A stretch of 64,000 nt of DNA from Fuscibacter oryzae (GTDB lineage Bacteria; Pseudomonadota; Alphaproteobacteria; Rhodobacterales; Rhodobacteraceae). The number at the start of each line of letters is the position of its first letter. Position 1 is the stretch's first letter. A program made the position numbers and the translations under genes. The notes under the pieces were generated by a model. It was not told where the DNA came from. It saw only the letters and a list, made by a program, of their open reading frames with translations, and ran no database searches. Shown here in pieces: positions 18,420-26,518 of the stretch. Location of the stretch: contig NZ_JAESVP010000003.1 of NCBI RefSeq assembly GCF_016765795.1, forward strand, positions 62,001 to 126,000, given 5' to 3'.

Positions 18420-19679
18420 ATGACAGCCGCGCCACCTCTGCCACCCGCAGGCAAACTGCCGCAGAACATCACGCATTTTGCTCGCGCCTTGCGCAAGGCG
18501 GGCCTGCCGGTCGGTCCCGCCCGCGTGATCGACGCCATCCGTGCGGTCGAGGCGGCGGGCTTTACCCGGCGCGAGGATTTTTATTGGACGCTGCATGCCT
18601 GCCTCGTTTCCCGCCCCGAGGAACGGGCGGTCTTTGATCAGGTCTTCCGCCTGTTCTGGCGTGACCCACAGTATCTGGAACACATGATGTCGTTCCTGTT
18701 GCCGCAGGTGCGCGGCGCACAGCCCGACCGCGCCGCCGTTGCCGCCGAAAAGCGCGCGGCGCAGGCGCTGCTCGATGGGGCGACCCCTCCGGCCCCCGAC
18801 CTGCCCACCAAGGAACCCGACCCCCAGATCGAGATTGACGCGACCGCCACCGCCAGCGCCGAAGAACGGCTGAAGACGCTCGACTTCGAACTGATGTCGG
18901 TCGAAGAGATGGCCGAGGCAAAGCGGATGCTGGCCAGCCTGTCGCTGCCCGTGAAACCCCTGCCCACCCGGCGGATGCAGGCCGCCGCGGCCGGGCCACG
19001 GATCGACCCGCGCGCCACCTTTCGCGCCGCCCTGCGCACCGAGGGCGAGGTTCTGGCCCTCCGCCACCGCCAGCCCCGGATCCGCTGGCCCAATCTGGTG
19101 GTGCTGTGCGATATTTCGGGCTCGATGAGCCAATATAGCCGCATGGCGTTGCAGTTCGTGCATAGCGTGGCCAACCGCAAGGGGCAGGGCTGGGCACGGG
19201 TTCACGCCTTTACCTTTGGCACCCGCCTGACCAACATCACCCGCCATCTGGCGCGGCGCGATGTTGATCAGGCGCTGGCCGCAGCCGGGGCAGAGGCGCA
19301 GGACTGGTCTGGCGGCACCCGCATCGGTGCCAGCTTGCGCGCCTTCAACCGCGACTGGTCGCGGCGCGTGCTGGGGCAGGGGGCGGTGGTGCTGCTGATC
19401 ACCGATGGCCTTGACCGGGATGACGCGGGCCAACTGGCCGCCGAGGCGCAGCGCCTGCACCTGTCTTGCCGCCGGCTGATCTGGGTCAACCCGCTGCTGC
19501 GCTGGGACGGGTTTGCGCCCAAGGCTGCGGGCATCCGCGCCCTTCTGCCCCATGTTGACAGCTTTCGCGCGGGCCATTCCATCGCTTCGCTGGGCGCACT
19601 TGGCCGAGCGATCTCGGATGCCGATGATGGCGGCGAAAAGGCCCGGCTGATGCGTCTTTTGGCCCCCGCTATCGCCTGA
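18420..19679 (+). CDS. VWA-domain protein, CoxE-like
   Basis: 419 residues. The C-terminal half is a von Willebrand A domain with the MIDAS motif DISGSMS at 231-237 and ITDGLDRDD further on; the N-terminal half is helical with an acidic linker. CoxE-type proteins act with a MoxR ATPase as chaperones that mature molybdenum hydroxylases. The ATG at 18420 has no visible ribosome site and is crowded by the upstream palindrome, so the start is moderate. Gene order MoxR-MBL-CoxE supports the assignment. Confidence 0.87.
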   Translation: MTAAPPLPPAGKLPQNITHFARALRKAGLPVGPARVIDAIRAVEAAGFTRREDFYWTLHACLVSRPEERAVFDQVFRLFWRDPQYLEHMMSFLLPQVRGAQPDRAAVAAEKRAAQALLDGATPPAPDLPTKEPDPQIEIDATATASAEERLKTLDFELMSVEEMAEAKRMLASLSLPVKPLPTRRMQAAAAGPRIDPRATFRAALRTEGEVLALRHRQPRIRWPNLVVLCDISGSMSQYSRMALQFVHSVANRKGQGWARVHAFTFGTRLTNITRHLARRDVDQALAAAGAEAQDWSGGTRIGASLRAFNRDWSRRVLGQGAVVLLITDGLDRDDAGQLAAEAQRLHLSCRRLIWVNPLLRWDGFAPKAAGIRALLPHVDSFRAGHSIASLGALGRAISDADDGGEKARLMRLLAPAIA

Positions 19680-19700
19680 CAGGCGGCAAGTCGCTGCCTG
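19680..19700 (+). terminator. Hairpin after coxE-like gene
   Basis: CAGGCGGC/GCTGCCTG, an 8-bp stem with loop AAGTC, begins at the base after the stop codon. No T-run follows, so it may be an RNA-stability or weak termination element. Confidence 0.4.
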
Positions 19701-19802
19701 TTATGGCATATCAGCCGTGCAATGCCATTTTCTTATGCGTGAAGCCCGTGCAAGCTGCTCGCCATGGAATCGGCGGCTCCGGCAACCGGAAAGGACTTTG
19801 AG

Positions 19803-22055
19803 ATGAAAAGACTTCTTGGATCGACCACCGCGCTGTCTTTGGCGCTGACGCCTGTGCAACCCTGGCCGCTTTGGGCGCAAACCGAAGGCACCGTGCAATG
19901 CGACCCGTCGCAGGATGCCAATTGCCAGCCAAGTGACAACGGGGCCGCGCAGGCCGCCGCCGAAGAAGCCGCCCGGGCCCAGGCCGAAGCCGAGGCCCGC
20001 GCTGCCGAAGAGGCCGCCGCCGCCCAAGCGGCTGCGGAACAGGCCGCCGCCGAAGAGGCGGCCCGCGCCCAAGCCGAAGCGGAAGCTGCAGCCCAGGCCG
20101 AGGCGCAGGCCCAAGCTGAAGCACAGGCGCAGGCCGAGGCTGAAGCCGCCGCCCAAGCAGAAGCCGCCGCCCAAGCAGAAGCACAAGCTCAGGCCGAGGC
20201 GCAAGCCGCCGCGGACGAGGCCGCGCGCCTGCAAGCCGAGGCGGACGCCAAGGCCGCCGAAGAGGCCGCCGCCGCTCAGGCCGCTGCCGATGCGGCTGCC
20301 CAAGCGGATGCGGATGCAAAAGCCGCAGAAGAGGCTGCCAAATCCCAAGCCGCCACCGATGCGCCCGCAACGACAGAACCGGCAGCCGAAGAGCCTGCGG
20401 TTGTGATCCCGGCCCCTGCGGACACCACGGCCGAAACCCCCGCGACAGATACCCCCGCGACCGAAGACCCCGCCACCGCCGAGACCGCCGCCCCCGATAC
20501 CCCGGCTGTGACCGATCAGCCTGCGGAGACCGGGGATGCAGCCACCGGCGAGGCAGCCACGGGTGAAGCCTCCACCACCGAGGAACCCGCCGCTGACGGG
20601 CAACTGACCCTGCCCGCCACGGGTGAGGCGGCAACTGGAACCGAAGCTGCGGGAACCGAAGCCCCCGCAACCGATGCCGCACCAGCCGATCAATCGGCAA
20701 CCGGCGAGCAATCGACGGACCCGGCAACCGATCCTGCCGCCACCGCCACCCCCGAACAGGCTGCGGAAGAGACCGCTCCGGCTACGCTGACCCTGCCGGA
20801 ACCCAGTGCCGATGTCACCGATCCGGCAGCCGGCCTTGCCACCGCCGAACCCGATCCTGCGGCGACCGAAACCACCCCGGTCGATGCGCCAGAGGTGACG
20901 CCGACCCAAGTGGAAAACCTGTCAGAAATTCTGGCAGACCCCAATTCGGTCAAGCCCGAGGGGTTGGAAGCCGCCGCTTTGGCAGAAACCCATGTGCCCC
21001 CCGCGTCTGAGGGGGATCTGGGCAAGTTGGGCGATCTGCCTGCGCCCAAGGATGCCGCCGTGCAGGTGGAAACCCTGACCGACCGCGACAGCCGTCGCTC
21101 GGATCAGGAATTCGCCGCCCCGCCGCTGATGCTGAAGGATGGCAAGAAATCCGGCCTGTCCGACCTTGAAAAGGTGGGTCTGGTGGTTCTGGGCGCGCTG
21201 GTGGTTGGCACCATCATCAATCAGGGTCGTCAGGATGAACGCCGCGTGGTGTCGAACACTGGCGACCGCATCGTGGTGCTGCGCCCCGATGGCACCTATG
21301 AGGTCTATAAGGACGACGACACCATTCTGCGCCGCCCCGGTTCGACCGTGCGGACCGAAACCTACCGCGACGGTTCAACCCGCAGCATCGTCGAACGCCG
21401 CGACGGTACCCAGATTGTCACCATCCGCGATGCCTCTGGCCGGGTGCTGCGCCGCACGCAATACGACCGGCATGGCCGCGAAATCGTGCTGATCGACGAT
21501 TTCTGGGAAGAAGAACCCGTCATCGTGACCAAGCTGCCCAAGCCGCGCAAGGACCGGGTGACGATCTCGACCTCGGACGAGAATGCGGCACTGAAGGCGG
21601 CGCTGGCGGCGAAAGAGGCCGGCAAGGCAGGCCGCAAGTTCAGCCTGCGCCAGATCCGCGAAATTCCCGAAGTGCGGGCGCTGGCGGCCACGATCGACGT
21701 CGATAACGTCACCTTCGATTCTGGCAAATCGGCGATCAAGGCCGGAGAGGCGGATAACATGGCCGAACTGGGCGGTCTTATGCAGGATCTGCTTGCGGCG
21801 AACCCCGGCGAGGTGTTCTTGATCGAAGGCCACACCGATGCTGTTGGCGATGCGGCCATGAACCTTGCCCTGTCTGACCGGCGTGCGGAATCGGTGGCGC
21901 TGGCACTGACGGAATATTTCGACATTCCGCCCGAAAATATGGTGGTGCAGGGCTATGGCGAAAGCGAATTGCTGATCGACACTCAAAGGGATGAGCGCGC
22001 GAACCGCCGGGTGGTGGTGCGGGTGATCACGCCCCTGATGAAAACCGGCAAGTAA
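19803..22055 (+). CDS. OmpA-family protein with long Ala/Gln/Glu repeat region
   Basis: 750 residues. A Sec signal peptide is followed by a long low-complexity stretch: roughly residues 40-190 are EAA/AQAEA-type repeats expected to form a continuous helix, and roughly 190-370 are Thr/Pro/Ala/Glu-rich. A hydrophobic segment near VGLVVLGALVVGT (about 455-475) may be a membrane span. Residues about 635-740 are an OmpA-like peptidoglycan-binding domain with FDSGKSAIK, GHTDAVGD and ERANRRV. It probably tethers the envelope to peptidoglycan through a long stalk. The ATG at 19803 has AAGGA upstream. It sits inside the Cox-type maturation set but has no evident link to it. Confidence 0.88.
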   Translation: MKRLLGSTTALSLALTPVQPWPLWAQTEGTVQCDPSQDANCQPSDNGAAQAAAEEAARAQAEAEARAAEEAAAAQAAAEQAAAEEAARAQAEAEAAAQAEAQAQAEAQAQAEAEAAAQAEAAAQAEAQAQAEAQAAADEAARLQAEADAKAAEEAAAAQAAADAAAQADADAKAAEEAAKSQAATDAPATTEPAAEEPAVVIPAPADTTAETPATDTPATEDPATAETAAPDTPAVTDQPAETGDAATGEAATGEASTTEEPAADGQLTLPATGEAATGTEAAGTEAPATDAAPADQSATGEQSTDPATDPAATATPEQAAEETAPATLTLPEPSADVTDPAAGLATAEPDPAATETTPVDAPEVTPTQVENLSEILADPNSVKPEGLEAAALAETHVPPASEGDLGKLGDLPAPKDAAVQVETLTDRDSRRSDQEFAAPPLMLKDGKKSGLSDLEKVGLVVLGALVVGTIINQGRQDERRVVSNTGDRIVVLRPDGTYEVYKDDDTILRRPGSTVRTETYRDGSTRSIVERRDGTQIVTIRDASGRVLRRTQYDRHGREIVLIDDFWEEEPVIVTKLPKPRKDRVTISTSDENAALKAALAAKEAGKAGRKFSLRQIREIPEVRALAATIDVDNVTFDSGKSAIKAGEADNMAELGGLMQDLLAANPGEVFLIEGHTDAVGDAAMNLALSDRRAESVALALTEYFDIPPENMVVQGYGESELLIDTQRDERANRRVVVRVITPLMKTGK

Positions 22056-22071
22056 ACCGCAATTCATCGAG

Positions 22072-22103
22072 AAAGGGCCCCGGGGTGCTTGCCTCGGGGC
22101 CTT
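22072..22103 (+). terminator. Terminator-like hairpin after the OmpA gene
   Basis: AAGG-CCCCG pairs with CGGGG-CCTT (one bulged G) around a 12-nt loop, starting 17 nt after the OmpA stop. The T-run is poor (TTGT). Confidence 0.55.
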
Positions 22104-22172
22104 GTCATGCGCGACCTTTGGACAATGGCCGCTGCCACTCCGACGGGGCAGATTGCACGGCGGGGAGAACGC

Positions 22173-23144
22173 ATGGAACAGAACGACATTCCCGAAATTG
22201 CCCTTGATTGGCACCGCGCCGGGCGGGGGGCAGTGTTGGCGACGGTGGTGGAAACCTGGGGCTCGGCACCGCGTCAGGCGGGCAGCCAACTGGTTGTGGC
22301 GGGCGACGGGGCGATGATGGGCTCTGTCTCGGGCGGCTGTGTCGAGGGCGCGGTGGTGACCGAGGCGGAAGAGGCGCTGCGCGATGGTAAAAGCCGCCTG
22401 CTGACCTTTGGCGTCTCGGATGAAACCGCCTTTGCGGTTGGGCTGGCCTGTGGTGGCACGATCCGGGTTCTGGTTGAACCCGTGGGGCAGGGCCTGCCGG
22501 TCGAGATGCTGGCGGCGCTGGTGGCGGCCCGCGCCGCGCGCCAGCGGGTGGCCTATGCGGTGAACCTTGAAAGCTGGGATCGGTGGCTGTTGTCGCCCGG
22601 CGATGATGTTTTGGCCGATGCGCGGCTGCGCAGCGACAAGGCGGGCCGCGAAGAGGATGGCCGTTTCATCGCCCCGCATAATCCGCCCTTGCGGCTGGTG
22701 GTGGTGGGGGCGGTGCATATCGCGCAGCCGCTGATACCGATGGCGCGGGCCTGTGGCTATGATCCGGTGCTGATCGACCCGCGCGGCGCTTTTGGCAGCG
22801 CCGAGCGCTTTCCGGGCGAGACAATTCTGGAAGATTGGCCGGATGAGGCGCTGGCGGCGTTGCGGCCCGATGCCCGCATGGCGGTGGTGACGCTGACCCA
22901 CGACCCCAAGCTGGATGACCCTGCGATCCGCATCGCCCTGCGGTCGCCGGTGTTCTATCTGGGGTGCCTCGGGTCCACACGCACCCATGCCAAGCGGTTG
23001 GAACGCTTGCGGGCCGAGGGCTTTGCCGAGGCGGACATTGCCCGCATCCATGCGCCCGTGGGTCTGGATATCGGCGCGAAATCGCCCGCCGAAATTGCGG
23101 TGTCGATCATGGCGCAGATCACCGAAAAGCTGAGGAAGGGATGA
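22173..23144 (+). CDS. XdhC/CoxF-family molybdoenzyme maturation protein
   Basis: 323 residues. The N-terminal XdhC domain contains GSAPRQAGSQLVV and SGGCVEGAVV with the conserved Cys; the C-terminal XdhC Rossmann domain begins LRLVVVGAVHIAQPL. Family members bind the molybdenum cofactor and help sulfurate and insert it into xanthine dehydrogenase or CO-dehydrogenase-type enzymes. The ATG at 22173 has GGGGAG upstream. Its stop overlaps the following gene (ATGA), pairing it with a molybdopterin-binding protein. Confidence 0.9.
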   Translation: MEQNDIPEIALDWHRAGRGAVLATVVETWGSAPRQAGSQLVVAGDGAMMGSVSGGCVEGAVVTEAEEALRDGKSRLLTFGVSDETAFAVGLACGGTIRVLVEPVGQGLPVEMLAALVAARAARQRVAYAVNLESWDRWLLSPGDDVLADARLRSDKAGREEDGRFIAPHNPPLRLVVVGAVHIAQPLIPMARACGYDPVLIDPRGAFGSAERFPGETILEDWPDEALAALRPDARMAVVTLTHDPKLDDPAIRIALRSPVFYLGCLGSTRTHAKRLERLRAEGFAEADIARIHAPVGLDIGAKSPAEIAVSIMAQITEKLRKG

Positions 23145-24139
23145 GGTTCGGCCCCGTTCCGCTGGATCAGGCAGAGGGGGCGATTCTGGCCCATTCGGTG
23201 CCCTTGACCGATGGGCGGTTGCGCAAGGGCATGGTTCTGGCTGCTGCCGATTTGGCTCTGCTGCGGCAGGGGGGGGTGGCCGAGGTGATCGTTGCCCGGC
23301 TTGATTTGGGCGATGTGGCCGAAGATGCCGCCGCCGCCCGGCTGGCCGCCGCCTTGGTGCCCGATGCCGCGGAGCAGGGGCTGGTGGTGGGACGCGCCTT
23401 TACCGGGCGCGTGAACCTGAACGCCGCCCATGCCGGGCTGGCTGTGATTGATGCCGCCGCCGTCTTGCGGCTGAACCGCATTCATCCGGCGATCACGCTG
23501 GCCACGCTGCCGCCCTTGCAGCGCGTGACGCCCGGAATGCTGGCCGGAACGGTCAAGATCATCGCCTATGCTGTGCCGGAACAGGCGCTTGCATTGGCCT
23601 GCGATGCGGCACGAGCGGCGCTGCGCATTCTGCCCGTGGTGTGCAAGACCGCTGGCCTGATCCTGACCGAAGTTCCGGGGCAGGATGAAAAACTGACCGC
23701 CAAGGGTCGCCGTGTGGTGGAAGGGCGGCTGAAGGCGCTGGGCATAGAGCTGGCCGAAACCCGCGTGGTGCCGCATGACAGCCCGGCGATTGCCGCTGCC
23801 CTGCGCGACCTGTCGGGCGAGATCGGGCTGATCCTGACCGGATCGGCCACATCCGACCTTTACGATACGGCCCCCGAGGGCGTGCGGCTGGCGGGTGGGC
23901 AGGTGGCGCGGTTCGGGATGCCGGTCGATCCCGGCAACTTGCTGTTTCTGGGCGAACAGGGTGACCGGCCGGTCATCGGCCTGCCGGGTTGCGCCCGCAG
24001 CCCCGCGCTGAACGGCGCTGATTGGGTGCTGGAACGGCTGGCTTGCGGGCTGGCTGTGACGGATGACGATATTGCCGCGATGGGGGTTGGCGGGCTTTTG
24101 AAGGAAATTCCGCAAAGGCCACAGCCAAGAGAGCCGTGA
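23141..24139 (+). CDS. Molybdopterin-binding (MoeA/CinA-like) protein
   Basis: 332 residues. The N-terminal half resembles the short conserved module that precedes MoCF domains (ILAHSVPLTDGRLRKGMVL). The C-terminal half carries MoCF-type features, including GLILTEVPGQ, LILTGSATSDLYD and GLPGCARSPALNGADWVLERL. Proteins like this accompany XdhC in CO-dehydrogenase and xanthine-dehydrogenase loci and probably handle molybdopterin or its cytidylylated form. It overlaps xdhC by 4 nt. It is the last gene of the plus-strand set before a large inverted repeat. Confidence 0.82.
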   Translation: MRFGPVPLDQAEGAILAHSVPLTDGRLRKGMVLAAADLALLRQGGVAEVIVARLDLGDVAEDAAAARLAAALVPDAAEQGLVVGRAFTGRVNLNAAHAGLAVIDAAAVLRLNRIHPAITLATLPPLQRVTPGMLAGTVKIIAYAVPEQALALACDAARAALRILPVVCKTAGLILTEVPGQDEKLTAKGRRVVEGRLKALGIELAETRVVPHDSPAIAAALRDLSGEIGLILTGSATSDLYDTAPEGVRLAGGQVARFGMPVDPGNLLFLGEQGDRPVIGLPGCARSPALNGADWVLERLACGLAVTDDDIAAMGVGGLLKEIPQRPQPREP

Positions 24140-24142
24140 TGC

Positions 24143-24263
24143 CCCCTCACCCCGCTCCTCTCCCCCCAAGGGGAGAGGGAGTGGCTACATTGGTCAAGGG
24201 CGCAAAAGTGACCGACGATGCGCGCGCCCTCTCCCCTTGGGGGGAGAGGGTCGGGGTGAGGGG
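24143..24263. repeat. Large inverted repeat with nested palindromes
   Basis: Arms of 37 nt at 24143-24179 and 24227-24263 match as inverted repeats with two mismatches, around a 47-nt spacer. Each arm begins or ends with CCCCTCACCCCG and contains its own palindrome CTCTCCCC-CCAA-GGGGAGAG. This resembles widespread proteobacterial CTCACCCC/CTCTCCCC-type repeats. It lies between convergent genes and could also stop transcription from both sides. Confidence 0.85.
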
Positions 24264-24294
24264 TAAGTGTAACGCATCACCCATTCATTTTGCG

Positions 24295-24729
24295 TCAGGC
24301 CGCGGCTGCCAACTGCTGTAGAATCGCCGTCCAGCCCTTGATATGGCCGTCGCGCGCGCCTTCGTGGGCGAAACGGTCTTGCCGCAGCTCGATGCGGGTC
24401 GCATCGCCTTCGGGGGTCAGGGTGATCGTGACCATGCTGCCCTCAACCGAATGGGGGCTTTGCCAGGTGAACCGCAGGCGCTGATGGGGAACCAGCTCCA
24501 GATAGGTGCCGTGATGGGGGATTTCGCGGTCGCCGTCGCGCATCACAATCTCATAACTGCCGCCAACGCGGGGATCGTTGGTCACCCGCGCGCCCGGCCC
24601 ACCTTCACAGGTGGTCATGAACCGGGCCAGAACCGCCGGGTTCAGCCAGGCGTCATAGACGCGGGCCGCCGGGGCGGGGATGGTCCGCGAAACGGTCAGG
24701 GTCAGCTCTGCTGTCATCTCTTGGGCCAT
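24295..24729 (-). CDS. SRPBCC (AHSA1/START-like) protein
   Basis: 144 residues of the AHSA1-type SRPBCC fold. Signature stretches are RTIPAPAARVYDAWLNPAVLARFM, GGSYEIVMRDGD and the C-terminal GHIKGWTAILQQL. Such small-ligand-binding proteins are commonly paired with ArsR regulators, as here. The ligand is unknown. The ATG at 24729 has AGGAGG 8 nt upstream, a strong site lying inside the upstream regulator's coding sequence. Confidence 0.88.
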   Translation of the reverse strand: MAQEMTAELTLTVSRTIPAPAARVYDAWLNPAVLARFMTTCEGGPGARVTNDPRVGGSYEIVMRDGDREIPHHGTYLELVPHQRLRFTWQSPHSVEGSMVTITLTPEGDATRIELRQDRFAHEGARDGHIKGWTAILQQLAAAA

Positions 24730-25060
24730 CTGGCGCCTCCTGTGTCAAAACCGCATCCAGCGCCTCCAGCCGAAGCGCCCAGATCGAACGAAGCCCGGCA
24801 AACCATTGCTCCACCCCGGCCAGCGGGCCAAGGGTCGCCTCGATGTAATGCGCCCGCCAGACGGTGCGCCGCGACACCAGTCCCGCCCGCTCCAGCACCA
24901 TGATGTGTTTGGAAATGGCGTTCAGGCTGGTGGCGAACCGTTCGGCAATTTCGGTCACGCGCGTCGGGCCGTTCTGCGCCAGCAGCGTCAGAATCGCGCG
25001 GCGGGTCGGGTCACCCGCTGCCTTCAGCACATCACCAAGGGGGTCTTCTTGTTCAACCAT
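24653..25060 (-). CDS. ArsR-family transcriptional regulator
   Basis: 135 residues with a winged helix: AAGDPTRRAILTLLAQNGPTRVTEIAERFATSLNAISKHIMVLERAGLV. No metal-binding cysteines are visible. It belongs to the type that partners SRPBCC proteins. Its last 77 nt overlap the SRPBCC gene in another frame, an unusually long overlap. The C-terminal 25 residues are Asp/Arg/Pro-rich and may be disposable. No clear ribosome site precedes the ATG at 25060. Confidence 0.85.
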   Translation of the reverse strand: MVEQEDPLGDVLKAAGDPTRRAILTLLAQNGPTRVTEIAERFATSLNAISKHIMVLERAGLVSRRTVWRAHYIEATLGPLAGVEQWFAGLRSIWALRLEALDAVLTQEAPDGPRDDSRADPDRFADHPRPGGPRL

Positions 25061-25126
25061 ATGGATGAATTATACGGGTCGGGAGATTCGTTCAACTGAA
25101 AAGGTGAATGAATGGGGGCAAACATG

Positions 25127-25148
25127 AAAAAGGGGGCCAGCGGCCCCC
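25127..25148 (-). terminator. Intrinsic terminator of infC
   Basis: Read leftward, GGGGGCC-GCT-GGCCCCC is followed by TTTTT, 26 nt after the infC stop. A perfect 7-bp GC stem plus T-run makes a strong rho-independent terminator. Confidence 0.88.
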
Positions 25149-25174
25149 TGAAGGTTCTTCGCATGACGGTGCGC

Positions 25175-25714
25175 TTACTTGGGCGCGACCATCATCACCA
25201 TCTGGCGGCCTTCCAGCCGGGGCATGGATTCAATCTTGCCCTTGTCGCCGACATCGGCGGCCACGCGGTTCAGCAGTTCAAGCCCCAGTTCCTGGTGAGC
25301 CATTTCGCGGCCCCGAAAGCGCAGGGTCACCTTGACCTTGTCGCCTTCGTCCAGAAACTTCATGACCGAGCGCATTTTCACATCATAGTCATGGTCATCA
25401 GTGCCCGGACGGAACTTGATTTCCTTGATCTCGATGATCTTCTGCTTTTTGCGCGCCTCGGCTTCGCGCTTTTGCGTCTCATATTTGAACTTGCCAAAGT
25501 CCATGATCTTGCACACGGGCGGCTCGGCATTCGGAGAGATCTCGACCAGATCAAGCCCCGCTTCCTCGGCCATCGCCATCGCGCGTGCCGGGGTGACAAC
25601 CCCGACGTTTTCGCCGTCCGCGCCGATCAGGCGGATTTCGGGTGCGCGGATGCGATCATTGATACGGGGGCCGGTTTCGCGTTGCGGCGGGGCGTTATGG
25701 GGGCGGCGGGCCAG
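25175..25714 (-). CDS. infC: Translation initiation factor IF-3, non-ATG start
   Basis: IF-3 binds the 30S subunit and enforces correct start-codon choice. The first in-frame ATG (25579) would leave only 134 residues and cut off the conserved N-terminal domain. In the same frame upstream, sequence continues as [18 protein letters not shown], the usual alphaproteobacterial IF-3 N-terminus. The natural start is therefore a CTG at 25714 with AAGGA 8 nt upstream, giving 179 residues. Rare start codons in infC are established in other bacteria and allow IF-3 to repress its own translation. Conserved segments include [21 protein letters not shown] and [13 protein letters not shown]. Confidence 0.93.
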   Translation of the reverse strand: MARRPHNAPPQRETGPRINDRIRAPEIRLIGADGENVGVVTPARAMAMAEEAGLDLVEISPNAEPPVCKIMDFGKFKYETQKREAEARKKQKIIEIKEIKFRPGTDDHDYDVKMRSVMKFLDEGDKVKVTLRFRGREMAHQELGLELLNRVAADVGDKGKIESMPRLEGRQMVMMVAPK

Positions 25715-25919
25715 GGTGTTCGTCCTTGTGTGGCGGCAATTGCGTGCGGCAATCTAATGGTTGCGCCCGCCAGCTTCAACCGGATTTGCGGCCTTGCGTC
25801 ATCTGGGACCGCCGCCGTTGCGATGGAATCGCAGCCAGTCTTTGCCCAGCCTTTCCATTGTGGCATAATTCTGTCATAACAAACTCGACCAATACCTTAC
25901 GGTCATGGGAGAAAATGAC

Positions 25920-26450
25920 ATGAACAAGAATGTTCTCATCGGTCTGGTGGTGATCCTGCTTGCTGCGGGCGGCTACTATCAGTTCAGCTACAAGCCCGCT
26001 CAGGAAGCCGCGATGAAGGCTGCTGACGACGCTGCTGCTGTCGCCAAAAAGGCCGAGGAAGACGCTGCTGCTGCTGCCAAGGCCGCGACGGACGAAGCTG
26101 CCGCTGCCGCCAAGAAAGTGGAAGAAGAGGCTGCCGCCGCCGCCAAGAAGGCCGCTGACGAGGCTGCTGCCGCTGCCGCCGCTGCGGGTCAGGCCGCGAC
26201 GGATGCCGCCAATACCGCTGGTCAGGCTGCTTCGGATGCTGCTGCTACCGCTACCACCGCTGTTTCCGATGCCGCAGCGGCACTGGACCCGGCGAATTTC
26301 GACGCCACCAAGATCAAATCGCTGGTCGATGCCTCGGCGCTGGATGATGCGACCAAGACCACGCTGAAATCGGGCGTTGATGCGGCTGCTGCCGACAAGA
26401 CCCTGGTTCCAGGCGCGATCGAAGCTGTGAAAAAGGCGCTGGGTCTCTGA
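25920..26450 (+). CDS. Membrane-anchored Ala-rich helical protein
   Basis: 176 residues. An N-terminal hydrophobic segment (about 5-20, an uncleaved anchor or signal) is followed by a long stretch of Ala, Lys, Glu and Asp in heptad-like AAAAAKKxEEE repeats (about 30-125), then a short folded-looking tail. It should form a long alpha-helix or coiled coil in the periplasm. I do not recognise a function; low complexity makes similarity searches misleading. The ATG at 25920 has GGGAGA upstream. A strong bidirectional terminator follows. Confidence 0.75.
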   Translation: MNKNVLIGLVVILLAAGGYYQFSYKPAQEAAMKAADDAAAVAKKAEEDAAAAAKAATDEAAAAAKKVEEEAAAAAKKAADEAAAAAAAAGQAATDAANTAGQAASDAAATATTAVSDAAAALDPANFDATKIKSLVDASALDDATKTTLKSGVDAAAADKTLVPGAIEAVKKALGL

Positions 26451-26462
26451 TCCTGACGCGAT

Positions 26463-26500
26463 AAAAAAGGGCCGCCAGAGCGATCTGGCGTCCCTTTTTA
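26463..26500. terminator. Bidirectional intrinsic terminator
   Basis: A-run plus GGG-CGCCAGA pairs with TCTGGCG-CCC plus T-run around the loop GCGA (one C/T mismatch). It is placed between the convergent Ala-rich protein gene and fpr, and works on both strands. Confidence 0.9.
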
Positions 26501-26518
26501 CATGCCTGTGGGTGCCGG

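Noticed and set aside
18420-19679. Call as a magnesium chelatase subunit (VWA plus MoxR)
   Set aside because: No bchD/bchI-type sequence is present; the MoxR, MBL, CoxE and XdhC neighbours fit the Cox-type maturation set better.
19960-20380. Repetitive GCC/GAA/GCG-rich stretch considered as a possible CRISPR or tandem DNA repeat
   Set aside because: The repeats are protein-level AQAEA/EAA units with variable codons, in one long frame; there are no unique spacers of equal length.
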